NCBI RefSeq assembly: GCF_000975055.1
Contig: NZ_BBRB01000005.1
Coordinates: forward strand, 62,001-126,000
DNA from: Demequina sediminicola
GTDB taxonomy: Bacteria > Actinomycetota > Actinomycetes > Actinomycetales > Demequinaceae
DNA length: 64,000 bases
Direction: 5' to 3'
Made by a program: the position numbers and the translations under genes. Under the pieces are notes generated by a model, which was not told the DNA's origin, searched no databases, and saw only the letters and a program-made list of their open reading frames with translations. Shown here piece after piece: positions 43,203 to 52,512 of this stretch (its first letter is position 1; each line of letters opens with the position of its first letter).

Positions 43203-45148
43203 GCCTTGAGGATCGCAGCTCCCAGCCACTCCTCCGGGATGCCGAGGCCTTCCACTAAGGACAGAGCATGCGGCCGCAACTCGCGGCACAGAACATCGAG
43301 CTGCTCACCAATCGCCTTCGACCGCGACGAACTAATGCGATTGTGCTCCATAAACCACGCACGCTGGTCGTGAATACTACCCAGCGCAAAAAGGCTGCAC
43401 AACCGATCAAGCGTCTGCTTGTGCTCGCCCTCCTCGCATTCGTCCAAGGCGTCAATGAACGCCTGCAAGATCACGCGCTCCATGTGCGCCTTCGCGACAA
43501 ACTGCACGTGCTCGCCCAGAGCATTGAAGGCTTCGAACTGATCTCCTCCAGACTTTGAGGCTGCTCGCATGCGGCGTGCCAAAGACTCGAGGGAGTGGCG
43601 GGCACGCTCCTCAAACATCAATGCATGCCAACGGCGGTCTGTCAGCGTAGTTTCCTCAGGCTTGCGGCGCACCGCATCCGCGAGCTTCTCCAGAACGAGG
43701 TTCACAGATGTTGCTTCCACCATCTGCTCCCCCGCCACGCGCGCACTTGCCTGGACTACGCCGGTCCGGTCGAGCTCACTCCATTCCTTGCGATAGTCCG
43801 TCAGCAGTGCCTTTGCAACGAGTTGCATAAGAACCGTGTTGTCACCTTCGAAGGTCGCGAAGATGTCGACATCTCGACGCATCTCAACCAGTTGGTTCTC
43901 GCTGAGATAGCCAGCCCCACCGCACGCCTCACGGGCTTCCTGGACGGTGTCGTTTGCGAACCAGGTGCTGACAGCTTTGAGACCAGCAGCGCGTGTTTCA
44001 AGATCCCGTTGATCTGCCTCCGTGGACGGTTCACCGCCCTGAACCTTGACCAACGCTGAGATCAACTCATTTTGGGCAAACCCGAGTGCATAGGACCGGG
44101 CGATCCGAGGGAGAAGACGGCGCTGGTGAGTCAGGTAGTCAAGCAAGAGCACTCCCCCGGGCCGTCCTGCGGCAGGGAACTGACGCCGAGTCAACGCATA
44201 ACGTGTGGCGATCGATAGTGCTCGACGCGCGGCGATGGCACCGCCGCCGCCCACGCACACGCGACCACGCACAAGGGTGCCGAGCATCGTGAAGAAGCGG
44301 CGATTGGGGTTGTCGATGATCGAGACGTAAGACCCCTCATCGTCTACGCCGCCGAACCTGTTGAGAAGCATCGCCCGCGGAACTCGGACGTGATCGAAGC
44401 GCACCGTACCGTTGTCAACGCCCAGCAATCCACCTTTGTGGCCCTGATCACCTGTCGTGACACCCGGGGCGTCATCTCCATTGTCGTCCCGGATCGGCAC
44501 CAAGATGGTGTGGACTCCATGGCCTTTGCCGTCAACGATGAGTTGTCCAAATACCGCGGCCATGGTGCCGTCTTTGGCTGCGTTCCCGATGTACGCCTTG
44601 GTGGCACCCGGCGTTGGCGAGTCGACCTCGAACTCGTCAGACTCGGGGATATAGGTGATGGTCGTCTCGAGACTCTGCACGTCGGAACCGTGTCCGAGCT
44701 CCGTCATCGCGAAGCCACCCAGCAATGTCAGGCGGGTGATGCCTGGGAGAAACTGCTCGTGATGCCATTCCGTGCCGAGGTTGGTGACAGCACCACCAAA
44801 GAGCCCGAACTGAACACCAGACTTAATCGTGACCGACAGGTCTCCGTGCGACAGCATCTCAAAGGTCAACACGGCAGTCAGCGGGTCTGAGACCGCATCG
44901 GGCCCATCGGGGACCCCCGTGTGTCCGAATCCGCGCTCGTCGAGTTCACGAAGCCGCTCGAGAGTCCATGTGCGCGACTGGTTGACGTCGAGTTCAGGGT
45001 CCCGGAGCAAGTTCTCTGTGGGGAACGTCGCCCGCGCTTCAGCCCTTTCGTCGGCATACGCGCCGTCGAGGCTACGACGCAACTGTTCGCCCAACGTCGT
45101 GAGCCGTTCGTATTGCGTGCCGGTTGCGGCGTCATCGATCAACGTCAT
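43199..45148 (-). CDS. Acyl-CoA oxidase-like acyl-CoA dehydrogenase
   Basis: 649-residue flavoenzyme with the architecture of acyl-CoA oxidases rather than the 380-residue dehydrogenases. FAD/substrate segments GGFAMTELGHGSDVQSLET and TPGATKAYIGNAA, VRVPRAMLLNRF, and the C-terminal REACGGAGYLSENQL ... TFEGDNTVLMQLVAKALL are typical. It would make the trans-2-enoyl-CoA, perhaps passing electrons to O2 (giving H2O2). ATG 45148 has GGAGG six bases before it; the 65-residue in-frame extension is rejected. It follows its likely regulator (TetR gene) by 16 bases. Confidence 0.87.
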   Translation of the reverse strand: MTLIDDAATGTQYERLTTLGEQLRRSLDGAYADERAEARATFPTENLLRDPELDVNQSRTWTLERLRELDERGFGHTGVPDGPDAVSDPLTAVLTFEMLSHGDLSVTIKSGVQFGLFGGAVTNLGTEWHHEQFLPGITRLTLLGGFAMTELGHGSDVQSLETTITYIPESDEFEVDSPTPGATKAYIGNAAKDGTMAAVFGQLIVDGKGHGVHTILVPIRDDNGDDAPGVTTGDQGHKGGLLGVDNGTVRFDHVRVPRAMLLNRFGGVDDEGSYVSIIDNPNRRFFTMLGTLVRGRVCVGGGGAIAARRALSIATRYALTRRQFPAAGRPGGVLLLDYLTHQRRLLPRIARSYALGFAQNELISALVKVQGGEPSTEADQRDLETRAAGLKAVSTWFANDTVQEAREACGGAGYLSENQLVEMRRDVDIFATFEGDNTVLMQLVAKALLTDYRKEWSELDRTGVVQASARVAGEQMVEATSVNLVLEKLADAVRRKPEETTLTDRRWHALMFEERARHSLESLARRMRAASKSGGDQFEAFNALGEHVQFVAKAHMERVILQAFIDALDECEEGEHKQTLDRLCSLFALGSIHDQRAWFMEHNRISSSRSKAIGEQLDVLCRELRPHALSLVEGLGIPEEWLGAAILKA

Positions 45149-45164
45149 TGTCAATCCTCCGTAG

Positions 45165-45794
45165 TCATGAGTTTGCGGGCGCAGACATGGCGTCCGCAAA
45201 CGCTGGGGTGAGTAGTTGCGAGATTTGTTGGACCACAACGTCGCGTGGTTCTCGGTCTGGCTGGTCCATCCACCGGTCGGCGACGGCTTGGACGAATCCG
45301 ACGAATCCGTGCCCCCACGTACGAGCGCACGACTCACTGACACCGTGGGTGCCCCGATGGTCGGTAATGATGGTGGCGACGTACGCGGCGATGGTGCTGG
45401 GTACCCGGCCCGCGGGGTCGATTGCCCCAGAGCCGCCAGGTCCGTTCATCACGAATCTGTAGATGTGCGGATCTTTCTCAACGAGCGAGAGGTACGAGTC
45501 GGCGAGAGTCTCCACCAGGTGACCAGCATCGCCGACCTCGGTGTCCTGGAGTGCGACAGTCAGTGAGTCACGTATGTAGCCATGCACAGCGCCGACGACA
45601 GCGTCATAGAGACCAGCGCGACCTCCAAAGTGACGGTAGATCACAGTCTTTGATGTGCCGGCCCGCGCGGCGATCTCCTCCATGCCCACGCCTGGACCGT
45701 GCACCCTAATGGCGCGCAAACTATGAGAGACGAGTTCGGTGCGACGTGTCGCGCGGTGCTCGTCCCATCGGGAGTCCCTGCCATCGGTGGCCAT
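45165..45794 (-). CDS. TetR-family regulator of the fatty-acid locus
   Basis: 209-residue repressor. The helix-turn-helix is GVGMEEIAARAGTSKTVIYRHFGGRAGLYDAV (near 36-67); the rest is an alpha-helical ligand domain. It is divergent from the thiolase operon and in line with the acyl-CoA oxidase gene, so control of both sides by acyl-CoA is likely. ATG 45794 lies seven bases after a -10-like TATGTT; ATG 45806 is the alternative. Tandem palindromes lie just upstream. Confidence 0.88.
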   Translation of the reverse strand: MATDGRDSRWDEHRATRRTELVSHSLRAIRVHGPGVGMEEIAARAGTSKTVIYRHFGGRAGLYDAVVGAVHGYIRDSLTVALQDTEVGDAGHLVETLADSYLSLVEKDPHIYRFVMNGPGGSGAIDPAGRVPSTIAAYVATIITDHRGTHGVSESCARTWGHGFVGFVQAVADRWMDQPDREPRDVVVQQISQLLTPAFADAMSAPANS

Positions 45795-45810
45795 AACGAC
45801 GAACATACCC

Positions 45811-45841
45811 GATACTTCAAGTATCTGCTACTCTCAGTATC
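45811..45841. promoter_or_regulatory. Tandem TetR-type operator between tetR and thiolase
   Basis: GATACTT-C-AAGTATC (45811-45825) is a perfect seven-base inverted repeat. A second copy GCTACTCTCAGTATC (45827-45841) matches 11 of 15 bases, 16 bases centre to centre. The site sits in both promoters of the divergent pair. Binding by the neighbouring TetR protein is inferred. Confidence 0.6.
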
Positions 45842-45871
45842 AATTAGTTCCTACCAATGATGGAGGCGCAC

Positions 45872-47140
45872 GTGACTCACAATGCTGTGATCGTCGGCGG
45901 AAACCGAATCCCCTTTACCAAGGCAGGCGGCCGCTACGCCGATGCCTCCAACCACGATCTGCTGACTGCGGCACTCGATGGCCTCGTCGCGCGCTTTGGA
46001 CTCAGCGGCCAACGGCTTGGCGAGGTTGCTGGAGGTGCAGTCCTCAAGCACCCGCGCGATTTTAACCTCACCCGCGAAGCAGTCCTCAGTTCTGCGCTCT
46101 CCCCCGACACGCCCGCATGCGATCTGCAACAGGCCTGCGGTACCAGCCTCGAAACCACTGTCTACATCGCCAACAAGATTGCGCTCGGACAGATCGAGTC
46201 AGGAATCGCCTGCGGCGTTGACTCCGCCTCGGATGCGCCCATTACCGTGAGCGACGGACTGAAGAAGGCACTACTCAAGGCAAGCCGTGCGCGCTCCGTT
46301 GGTGAACGCGCCAAGGCATTCGCCGCCATTCGACCACGCCACCTCGCTCCCCTGGCGCCGGGCGTCGCCGAGCCTCGTACTGGCCTGTCGATGGGCGAGC
46401 ACCAGGCTCTCACTACCGAAGCATGGGGCGTCACGCGCGAAGAACAGGACGAAATCGCCGCAGCATCACACCACAACCTCGCTGCGGCTTGGGACGACGG
46501 CTTCTTTGACGACCTCGTCACCCCGTACCTCGGTGTGGCACGCGACACCATCCTGCGTCCCGACACCTCCGTCGAGAAGCTCGCGCGCTTGAAGCCTGCG
46601 TTCGGCGGGCCAGAAGGCACGATGACCGCAGGAAACTCGACCGCACTCTCCGACGGCGCGGCTTCGGTGTTCCTGGCGAGCGAGTCCTACGCACGCGAGA
46701 ACAAGTTGCCGATGCTGGCTCGCGTCGTCGACGCAGAAGTCGCAGCGGTCGATCACCCCGGCGGCGCCGATCTCCTCCTCGGCCCGGTCGCGGCTGCAGG
46801 TCGCCTTCTCGAACGCCAAGGTCTCACTCTCGATGACTTCGCGCTGATCGAGATTCACGAGGCTTTCGCGTCCACAGTTGCCGCCACACTCAAGGCGTGG
46901 AACGACGAAGACTTCTGCCGCGCCCGCGGTCTGTCAGGACCCATTGGCACGTTCGATCACTCCAAGCTCAACGTTGCAGGGTCATCGCTCGCCGCCGGAC
47001 ACCCGTTCGCGGCCACAGGCGCACGCATCGTCCCCACCTTGGCGAAGCTCCTGCACGCCAAGGGTCCTGGAAGCCGCGGTCTCATCTCCATGTGTGCAGC
47101 GGGCGGCCAGGGAATCGTCGCGATTGTGGAGGCTGTCTGA
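45872..47140 (+). CDS. fadA2: Acetyl-CoA C-acyltransferase (thiolase, FadA2/FadI-like)
   Basis: 422-residue thiolase for the last step of beta-oxidation. The nucleophile is Cys89 in LQQACGTSLE, His in EIHEAFA near 330 and the second Cys408 in MCAAGGQG; the substrate loop GNSTALSDGAASV is also present. GTG 45872 is preferred, since GGAGG lies five bases before it, while ATG 45857 overlaps that site. The stop overlaps the FabG4-like start as TGATG. The order thiolase-fabG4-htdX matches M. tuberculosis Rv0243-Rv0242c-Rv0241c. Confidence 0.92.
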   Translation: MTHNAVIVGGNRIPFTKAGGRYADASNHDLLTAALDGLVARFGLSGQRLGEVAGGAVLKHPRDFNLTREAVLSSALSPDTPACDLQQACGTSLETTVYIANKIALGQIESGIACGVDSASDAPITVSDGLKKALLKASRARSVGERAKAFAAIRPRHLAPLAPGVAEPRTGLSMGEHQALTTEAWGVTREEQDEIAAASHHNLAAAWDDGFFDDLVTPYLGVARDTILRPDTSVEKLARLKPAFGGPEGTMTAGNSTALSDGAASVFLASESYARENKLPMLARVVDAEVAAVDHPGGADLLLGPVAAAGRLLERQGLTLDDFALIEIHEAFASTVAATLKAWNDEDFCRARGLSGPIGTFDHSKLNVAGSSLAAGHPFAATGARIVPTLAKLLHAKGPGSRGLISMCAAGGQGIVAIVEAV

Positions 47141-48489
47141 TGAGCGCTATCGAGAAGATCTTCACTTCTGCACCTGGGCGAGCAGTCGCGTCAAAGGCGG
47201 GTCTCAAGGATCCGCCACAACTGCGCCGCGGCCGCACCTGGCCACAGGGGGCCATCGTGCTTGCCGACCTCAACGGCAGCACTGTGGGTCGCGAGACCTT
47301 AGTGCTCCTGGGCCGTTCATTCGACTCCCCGATTATTGACTCTGAAGACGGCGACGCCCCGGGCTACGGAGCAAAGATCGGTGCCATCGTCGTCGACGCC
47401 ACAACGCTGACCACGATCGCCGATCTTGAAAAGATGAGGGCCGTGCTGCGACCCGCAGTACGCGCTCTCGAGGGCTCCGGTCGCGTGGTCATTCTTGCCC
47501 GTCCTGCGGCCGGTGATTGGGAGCAAAGGTCCGTCACGAGGGCTCTCGACGGCATTAACCGCACCGTCGCCAAGGAACTGCGCAAGGGCGCGACCTCCAC
47601 ACTGTTGTATGTGGACCACGACGCAACCCCCTCGGATCTGCTGTCCACCATGGGTTTCGCTCTCCAGGGCCGTTCCGCCTTCGTCGATGGCCAAACGTGG
47701 CAGGTCTCGGCGGCAGACACCAACGTGAATCAACTGCACGACACACCGCTGGACGGCCGGACGATCGTGGTCACTGGAGCCGCTCGCGGGATTGGCGCGG
47801 CCATCGCACGCTCGCTAGCCCAGGCGGGAGCCCACATTCTCGCGATCGACATCCCTCCCGCTGGCGAGGCTCTGGCGGAGGTCGCCAACGAGATCGGCGG
47901 CACGGCACTTCAACTCGACATCACGGCCGACGACGCGGGCACCAAGATTGCAGATCACATCGCCTTCCGCGGACTCAAGCTGTACGGCATCGTCCACAAC
48001 GCAGGAATCACGCGCGACAAGATGTTGGTCAACACCGACAAGGCCCGCTGGGATTCAGTTCTGGACGTCAACTTGGCCGCTCAGATGCGGATCAATGAGG
48101 TTCTCCTCGCGCGCCGCGGTGACGGCGGTATCGAGGACGGCGGCCGCATCATTGGTGTGGCTTCCACATCTGGACTCGCGGGCAACAAGGGTCAGACCAA
48201 CTACGCGGCTTCCAAGGCTGGCGTCGCGGGTCTCGTGCAAGCGATGGCCCCTGATCTGGCAGACCGTGCGATCACCGTGAACGCTGTGGCACCAGGGTTC
48301 ATCGAGACGGAGATGACCGGAAAGATCCCCTTTGTTCAGCGGGAGATCTTCCGACGATCCAACTCCCTGAGCCAGGGTGGGCAGCCTATCGATGTCGCAG
48401 AGACCATCGGCTACTTCCTTGACCCTGCATCACAGGGTGTCAACGGCCAGGTTGTCAGGGTATGCGGCCAAAACTTGGTGGGTGCCTGA
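47140..48489 (+). CDS. fabG4: 3-oxoacyl-CoA/ACP reductase, FabG4-like (HMwFabG)
   Basis: 449 residues, as in the high-molecular-weight FabG group. The N-terminal domain (1-200) is a degenerate flavodoxin-like part. The C-terminal SDR has VTGAARGIGAAIA near 213, HNAGITRDKML near 286, and the catalytic YAASK near 352. It interconverts 3-oxo and 3-hydroxyacyl thioesters. The gene is coupled to the thiolase and followed at five bases by the MaoC hydratase. Confidence 0.93.
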   Translation: MSAIEKIFTSAPGRAVASKAGLKDPPQLRRGRTWPQGAIVLADLNGSTVGRETLVLLGRSFDSPIIDSEDGDAPGYGAKIGAIVVDATTLTTIADLEKMRAVLRPAVRALEGSGRVVILARPAAGDWEQRSVTRALDGINRTVAKELRKGATSTLLYVDHDATPSDLLSTMGFALQGRSAFVDGQTWQVSAADTNVNQLHDTPLDGRTIVVTGAARGIGAAIARSLAQAGAHILAIDIPPAGEALAEVANEIGGTALQLDITADDAGTKIADHIAFRGLKLYGIVHNAGITRDKMLVNTDKARWDSVLDVNLAAQMRINEVLLARRGDGGIEDGGRIIGVASTSGLAGNKGQTNYAASKAGVAGLVQAMAPDLADRAITVNAVAPGFIETEMTGKIPFVQREIFRRSNSLSQGGQPIDVAETIGYFLDPASQGVNGQVVRVCGQNLVGA

Positions 48490-48494
48490 TCATC

Positions 48495-49346
48495 GTGAAC
48501 ACCAAGACCCTTGAGTCCGTACCAGGGATGGGGGCAGGGTTTGCTCGCGCCCTCATCCCCTCGCGCGCGTCACAAGCGCGTATGCCCCAGCACGATCTGC
48601 GTGTCGCCGACGTCAAACAAGACGTCGGCAGGCTCGCCGACTACTGCCGGGTGACCGGATTCACACTGCGCAATCACGTCCCGCCCACGTGGCTGCATGT
48701 GTTGACGTTCCCGCTCCAAGTGCACCTCCTCGGCGATAAGGACGCGAGCGTACGACTTGCGGGCGCGATACACGTGTCCAACACCATGACCTTGCATCGA
48801 CCCGTCAGTTCCCAGGATGTGCTGGAACTTGGTGTGGGAACCACTGACCTGCGCCCACACCGCAAAGGTGCGTTGGTCGACCTGACCTCGCGAGTGCGCG
48901 TCGATGGCGAGGTCGCTTGGGAGGGCGTCAGTACCTACCTGGCCCAAGGCATGTCGACCCCTGGTGAGGTTGAGGAACGCGAGCGTACGCCGTTCACTCC
49001 GGTAACACCGCAAGCTCGATGGCGCTTGTCAGCATCGCTGGGCCGCGAGTACCGCCGCGTTTCGGGTGACCCAAACCCCATCCACACGTCACGCATTGCT
49101 GCGCGAGGGTTCGGTTTCCCGCGCCCCATCATTCATGGAATGTGGACCCACGCGCGTGCACTCGCAGCGCTTGAGGGCCAGCTCACGGACTCGTACACCG
49201 CACAGGTGGACTTCCTCAAGCCCATCTTCCTCCCCGGTACCGTAGGAATGGTAAGCCAACGCAACGCCGAGGGCATCAACGTCGATGTCACCGACAAACG
49301 TGGCGAGAAGGCGCACCTCCGTATGCAGGTCCGTCCACACGGATAA
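48495..49346 (+). CDS. htdX: MaoC-like 3-hydroxyacyl-thioester dehydratase (HtdX type)
   Basis: 283-residue double hot-dog protein. The hydratase-2 motif is complete in the C-terminal half: YRRVSGDPNPIHTSRIAARGFGFPRPIIHGMW, with catalytic Asp and His. Size matches M. tuberculosis HtdX (280). With the reductase and the thiolase it forms the hydration-oxidation-cleavage core of a beta-oxidation or elongation cycle. GTG 48495 is chosen because the frame before it has no family sequence. Confidence 0.9.
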   Translation: MNTKTLESVPGMGAGFARALIPSRASQARMPQHDLRVADVKQDVGRLADYCRVTGFTLRNHVPPTWLHVLTFPLQVHLLGDKDASVRLAGAIHVSNTMTLHRPVSSQDVLELGVGTTDLRPHRKGALVDLTSRVRVDGEVAWEGVSTYLAQGMSTPGEVEERERTPFTPVTPQARWRLSASLGREYRRVSGDPNPIHTSRIAARGFGFPRPIIHGMWTHARALAALEGQLTDSYTAQVDFLKPIFLPGTVGMVSQRNAEGINVDVTDKRGEKAHLRMQVRPHG

Positions 49347-49484
49347 AAGCCGTGCCCCCACCGTCTAGTGCAACCAGTGTGCGCAATGTCGCGTGTCGCC
49401 TAGACCACGTTCCACGAAAATCCCACTAGAGTTTCTGACAAACACGGCGCCACTGTGCCCTCGACGACATCAACGGAGATGATG

Positions 49485-51245
49485 ATGACCACCACCGGCT
49501 CTGAGTCACGCAACCACCAGCCCAACTTTGATCCCGTGGGTGGTGAGGATCGCCCCTGGTTCGAGTTCTACCCCGAAGGTGTCACGCGCGCCATTGAGGT
49601 ACCGGAAGAGCAGAGCCTCGGCGACATGGTGGCCCGTGCAGCAGACAGGTATCAAGGCAAGACGGCGTTCTCCAACCTCGGCGGAACACTCAGTTTTACC
49701 GAACTCGATGACTATTGCACCCGCGTCGCGTCTTATTTCACGAACGTTCTTGGCTTGCGCAAGGGCGACCGGATCGTCATTCAGATGCCGAATCTCCTCC
49801 AGTACCCCATCGCGTTCTATGGGGCGCTGCGCGCAGGACTCATTGTGGTCAATGCAAACCCTCTCTACACCGCCAGCGAGCTTGCCAAGGTCGTCGAAGA
49901 CTCTCAGCCCAAGGCCATCGTGGTCATGTCGAACTTCGCCAGCAAACTCGAGAAGGTTCTGGCGTCACACCCCATCAACAATGTGGTTCTCACTGAAGCT
50001 GGTGACATGCTTGGCCAGCCCAAGCGCTCCATCATCAACTTCGCGGCCAAGCACATCAAGAAGATGGTGCCGGCGTTCTCAATTCCGCACTCCATTTCTT
50101 TCCGTGAGCTCCTGACCGGAGACCCTGCAGCATTCACAGACCCCAAGGTCACGCCCGAGGACCCCGCGCTTTTGCAGTACACAGGAGGAACCACGGGCGG
50201 CACCAAGGCAGCCGTGCTCACGCACTCCAATTTGCTCTGCAACCAGGAACAGTTCATTGGGCAGATTCGCGCCGTCATGGAAGAAGGCAATGTTTCCGTC
50301 ATTGCTGCCCTGCCGCTGTATCACGTGTTCTCACTGACAGTGAACTGCATCGGATTCTTGCGCTTCGGTGGCCACAACGTGCTCATCACGAACCCCCGTG
50401 ATCTCAAGGGCTTCATCAAGACCATCGACAAGTCCAACCCCGACGCACTGGTGCTGGTCAGCACGCTCGCCGCGGGTCTGATGGACCACCCGAACTTTGA
50501 GAAGCTTGACCTCAGCAACGTCAAGGTCTCGGTCGCTGGCGGAATGGCGTTGAGATCTGCGGTCGGCAACCGCTGGCGTGAGATCACAGGAACCGAGATC
50601 ATCGAGGGCTACGGGCTCACTGAGGCATCGCCTGTGGTATCCGTGAACCCCACGCATTTGCCGCCACGTATCGGCACGATCGGTGTCCCGCTTCCGTCCA
50701 CCGACGTCAAGATCGTTGACGACGAAGGCAACCCTGTGCCCCTTGGCGAGCCAGGAGAACTTGCCGTCCTGGGTCCGCAGGTCATGCAGGGCTATTGGAA
50801 CAAGCCAGAAGAAACGGCGGAGGTCATCACTGATGATGGCTGGCTCCTCACTGGAGACGTTGCCAAGCTCGATGCAGACGGCTACTTGCAGATCGTTGAC
50901 CGCAAGAAGGAGATCATTGTGGTCTCGGGCTTCAACGTCTACCCCGGCGACATCGAGGACGCGGCCATGCTGCACCCGAAGGTCGCCGAGGCGGGCGCGA
51001 TCCCCGTCAATGACCCGCACGCCGGCGAGGTACCCAAGTTGTTCGTCGTCAAGCGCGATGCCTCACTGACCGAGGAGGACTTGAAGGCCTTCCTCAAGCA
51101 GCGCCTCACCGGTTACAAGCGTCCTCGCCACATCGAATTCATCGATGAGCTTCCCAAAACCAACGTGGGTAAGGTACTTCGCCGCGGTCTCCGGGAGATT
51201 GAGGAAGGGCGTACCACGGACGCCTCGAGCGACGACGAGGTCTAG
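49485..51245 (+). CDS. fadD: Long-chain fatty acid-CoA ligase
   Basis: 586-residue AMP-forming acyl-CoA synthetase. ATP loop LLQYTGGTTGGTKAAVLTH, IEGYGLTEASPV, GWLLTGDVAKLD and DRKKEIIVVSGFNVYP are in order, and the C-terminal lysine lies in PKTNVGKVLRR. Three consecutive ATG codons (49479, 49482, 49485) follow CGGAG; only the third has a workable six-base spacing. It activates fatty acids for the oxidase-thiolase set upstream. A -10-like TAGAGT lies at 49427-49432. Its end overlaps the diguanylate cyclase gene by 4 bases. Confidence 0.93.
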   Translation: MTTTGSESRNHQPNFDPVGGEDRPWFEFYPEGVTRAIEVPEEQSLGDMVARAADRYQGKTAFSNLGGTLSFTELDDYCTRVASYFTNVLGLRKGDRIVIQMPNLLQYPIAFYGALRAGLIVVNANPLYTASELAKVVEDSQPKAIVVMSNFASKLEKVLASHPINNVVLTEAGDMLGQPKRSIINFAAKHIKKMVPAFSIPHSISFRELLTGDPAAFTDPKVTPEDPALLQYTGGTTGGTKAAVLTHSNLLCNQEQFIGQIRAVMEEGNVSVIAALPLYHVFSLTVNCIGFLRFGGHNVLITNPRDLKGFIKTIDKSNPDALVLVSTLAAGLMDHPNFEKLDLSNVKVSVAGGMALRSAVGNRWREITGTEIIEGYGLTEASPVVSVNPTHLPPRIGTIGVPLPSTDVKIVDDEGNPVPLGEPGELAVLGPQVMQGYWNKPEETAEVITDDGWLLTGDVAKLDADGYLQIVDRKKEIIVVSGFNVYPGDIEDAAMLHPKVAEAGAIPVNDPHAGEVPKLFVVKRDASLTEEDLKAFLKQRLTGYKRPRHIEFIDELPKTNVGKVLRRGLREIEEGRTTDASSDDEV

Positions 51246-52426
51246 TCCATCTGCTGACGCGCGATCACGGACTGGTCTCGACCCATCTCCTTAGCGGAGT
51301 ACATCGCCTCATCAGCGAGACCGAGCATCTGCGAGAGTTCGAGGTCCTGTCGGAGCGGAGTGAGTCCGTAGCTGACAGTAACCTGAGGTAGAACGCGTTC
51401 CTGGCACAGCGCTATGAACCGCTTGCTGGTTGCCTTGAGTCGAGCCTGCATCTGCTCAAGGTCATCGCCGCGGAGCACAACGCCGAACTCCTCGCCACCG
51501 AGCCTGCCCGCGAACTCCGCATCTCCAGGCAGGGTCACGAGCGCGTCTCCAAACGCTTTAAGAACGTGATCACCCACGCCATGGCCGTAGGTGTCATTGA
51601 TCAGTTTGAAGTGATCCAGGTCAGCAATCACGACCGCGGCGCCCTCCTCGGAATGCTTGAGTTCACCTTGGACTCGGTTGGCGCTTTCCAAGAACGTTGC
51701 TCGCGATAGCACTCCCGTCAAACTGTCATGGGCGATACTGCGCCGCAGTTCCTGGGTTTGTTGGTCATATCCAAGCGAGGCAATAGAGAACGTCACCCCC
51801 ACGAGCGTCGTGAGAAGGACCAACGTCGTAGGTCCCGCTCCCGACACCATCAAGAACGCCTCATCTTCGGCACCGAGCACGAGGAGAAGCACCCACCGCA
51901 CCGTATAAAAGACCGAGAGCATTCCAGCCCCGACTCCCGACACCACCATTGCGACGCGAGCTTGACCATCATGAAGTGAGTCATAAGCATTGCGCCGAAT
52001 GCGCCAAGCGCGATGGATGTCGAAACTGGCTGCACCGAACGCCGCTGCCATGACGATGAACACGGCAAGGTTGCCGGCCCAAATGTTGTTCCCTGGATCT
52101 TGTGTGCCAGCAGCGACCGCAACAGCGATAGCCGCGCCCCCTGCGGCGAAAGGCAATGCGGGCTTGTACAACAGTGAGCGTGCCGCGAACCAGACTGACA
52201 CCCCGCCAAGGACGCTAATGACTGAGGCCGTGGGGTTCGTGACAACTTGATAGTCGGTGCCGTTCATGAGCAGGAGCGAAACGCTGACCGCCGAGCAGAG
52301 CAACGCGACGCACCACCACAAGGCGAACTTCGACCGCGTGGGCAGATAGACACCCAACATGAACAGCGTGAGCACCACGATGGAGACCATCGCCAATGTC
52401 ACGCGGAGTGTGGGGACATCCAACAT
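51242..52426 (-). CDS. Membrane diguanylate cyclase (GGDEF)
   Basis: 394-residue protein. Six to seven hydrophobic segments fill residues 10-218, followed by a GGDEF domain with D-L-D-H-F-K-L-I-N-D near 269-278 and G-G-E-E-F at 310-314, so c-di-GMP synthesis is probably active. The inhibitory RxxD site that should lie five residues before GGEEF is absent (GDAE there), so product feedback may be missing. No EAL domain is attached. The sensed signal is unknown. Confidence 0.9.
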   Translation of the reverse strand: MLDVPTLRVTLAMVSIVVLTLFMLGVYLPTRSKFALWWCVALLCSAVSVSLLLMNGTDYQVVTNPTASVISVLGGVSVWFAARSLLYKPALPFAAGGAAIAVAVAAGTQDPGNNIWAGNLAVFIVMAAAFGAASFDIHRAWRIRRNAYDSLHDGQARVAMVVSGVGAGMLSVFYTVRWVLLLVLGAEDEAFLMVSGAGPTTLVLLTTLVGVTFSIASLGYDQQTQELRRSIAHDSLTGVLSRATFLESANRVQGELKHSEEGAAVVIADLDHFKLINDTYGHGVGDHVLKAFGDALVTLPGDAEFAGRLGGEEFGVVLRGDDLEQMQARLKATSKRFIALCQERVLPQVTVSYGLTPLRQDLELSQMLGLADEAMYSAKEMGRDQSVIARQQMD

Positions 52427-52512
52427 ACGTTCGAGCGTAGTCAGATCAGCCCCTGAAAAGTGGCCGATGTGACAATGACCACGTCAACCCAAGACACCCA
52501 CCAGGCGGATGC

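Noticed and set aside
46897-47139. In-frame extension upstream of the FabG4-like gene
   Set aside because: It lies wholly inside the thiolase gene in another frame; ATG 47140 begins the family sequence.
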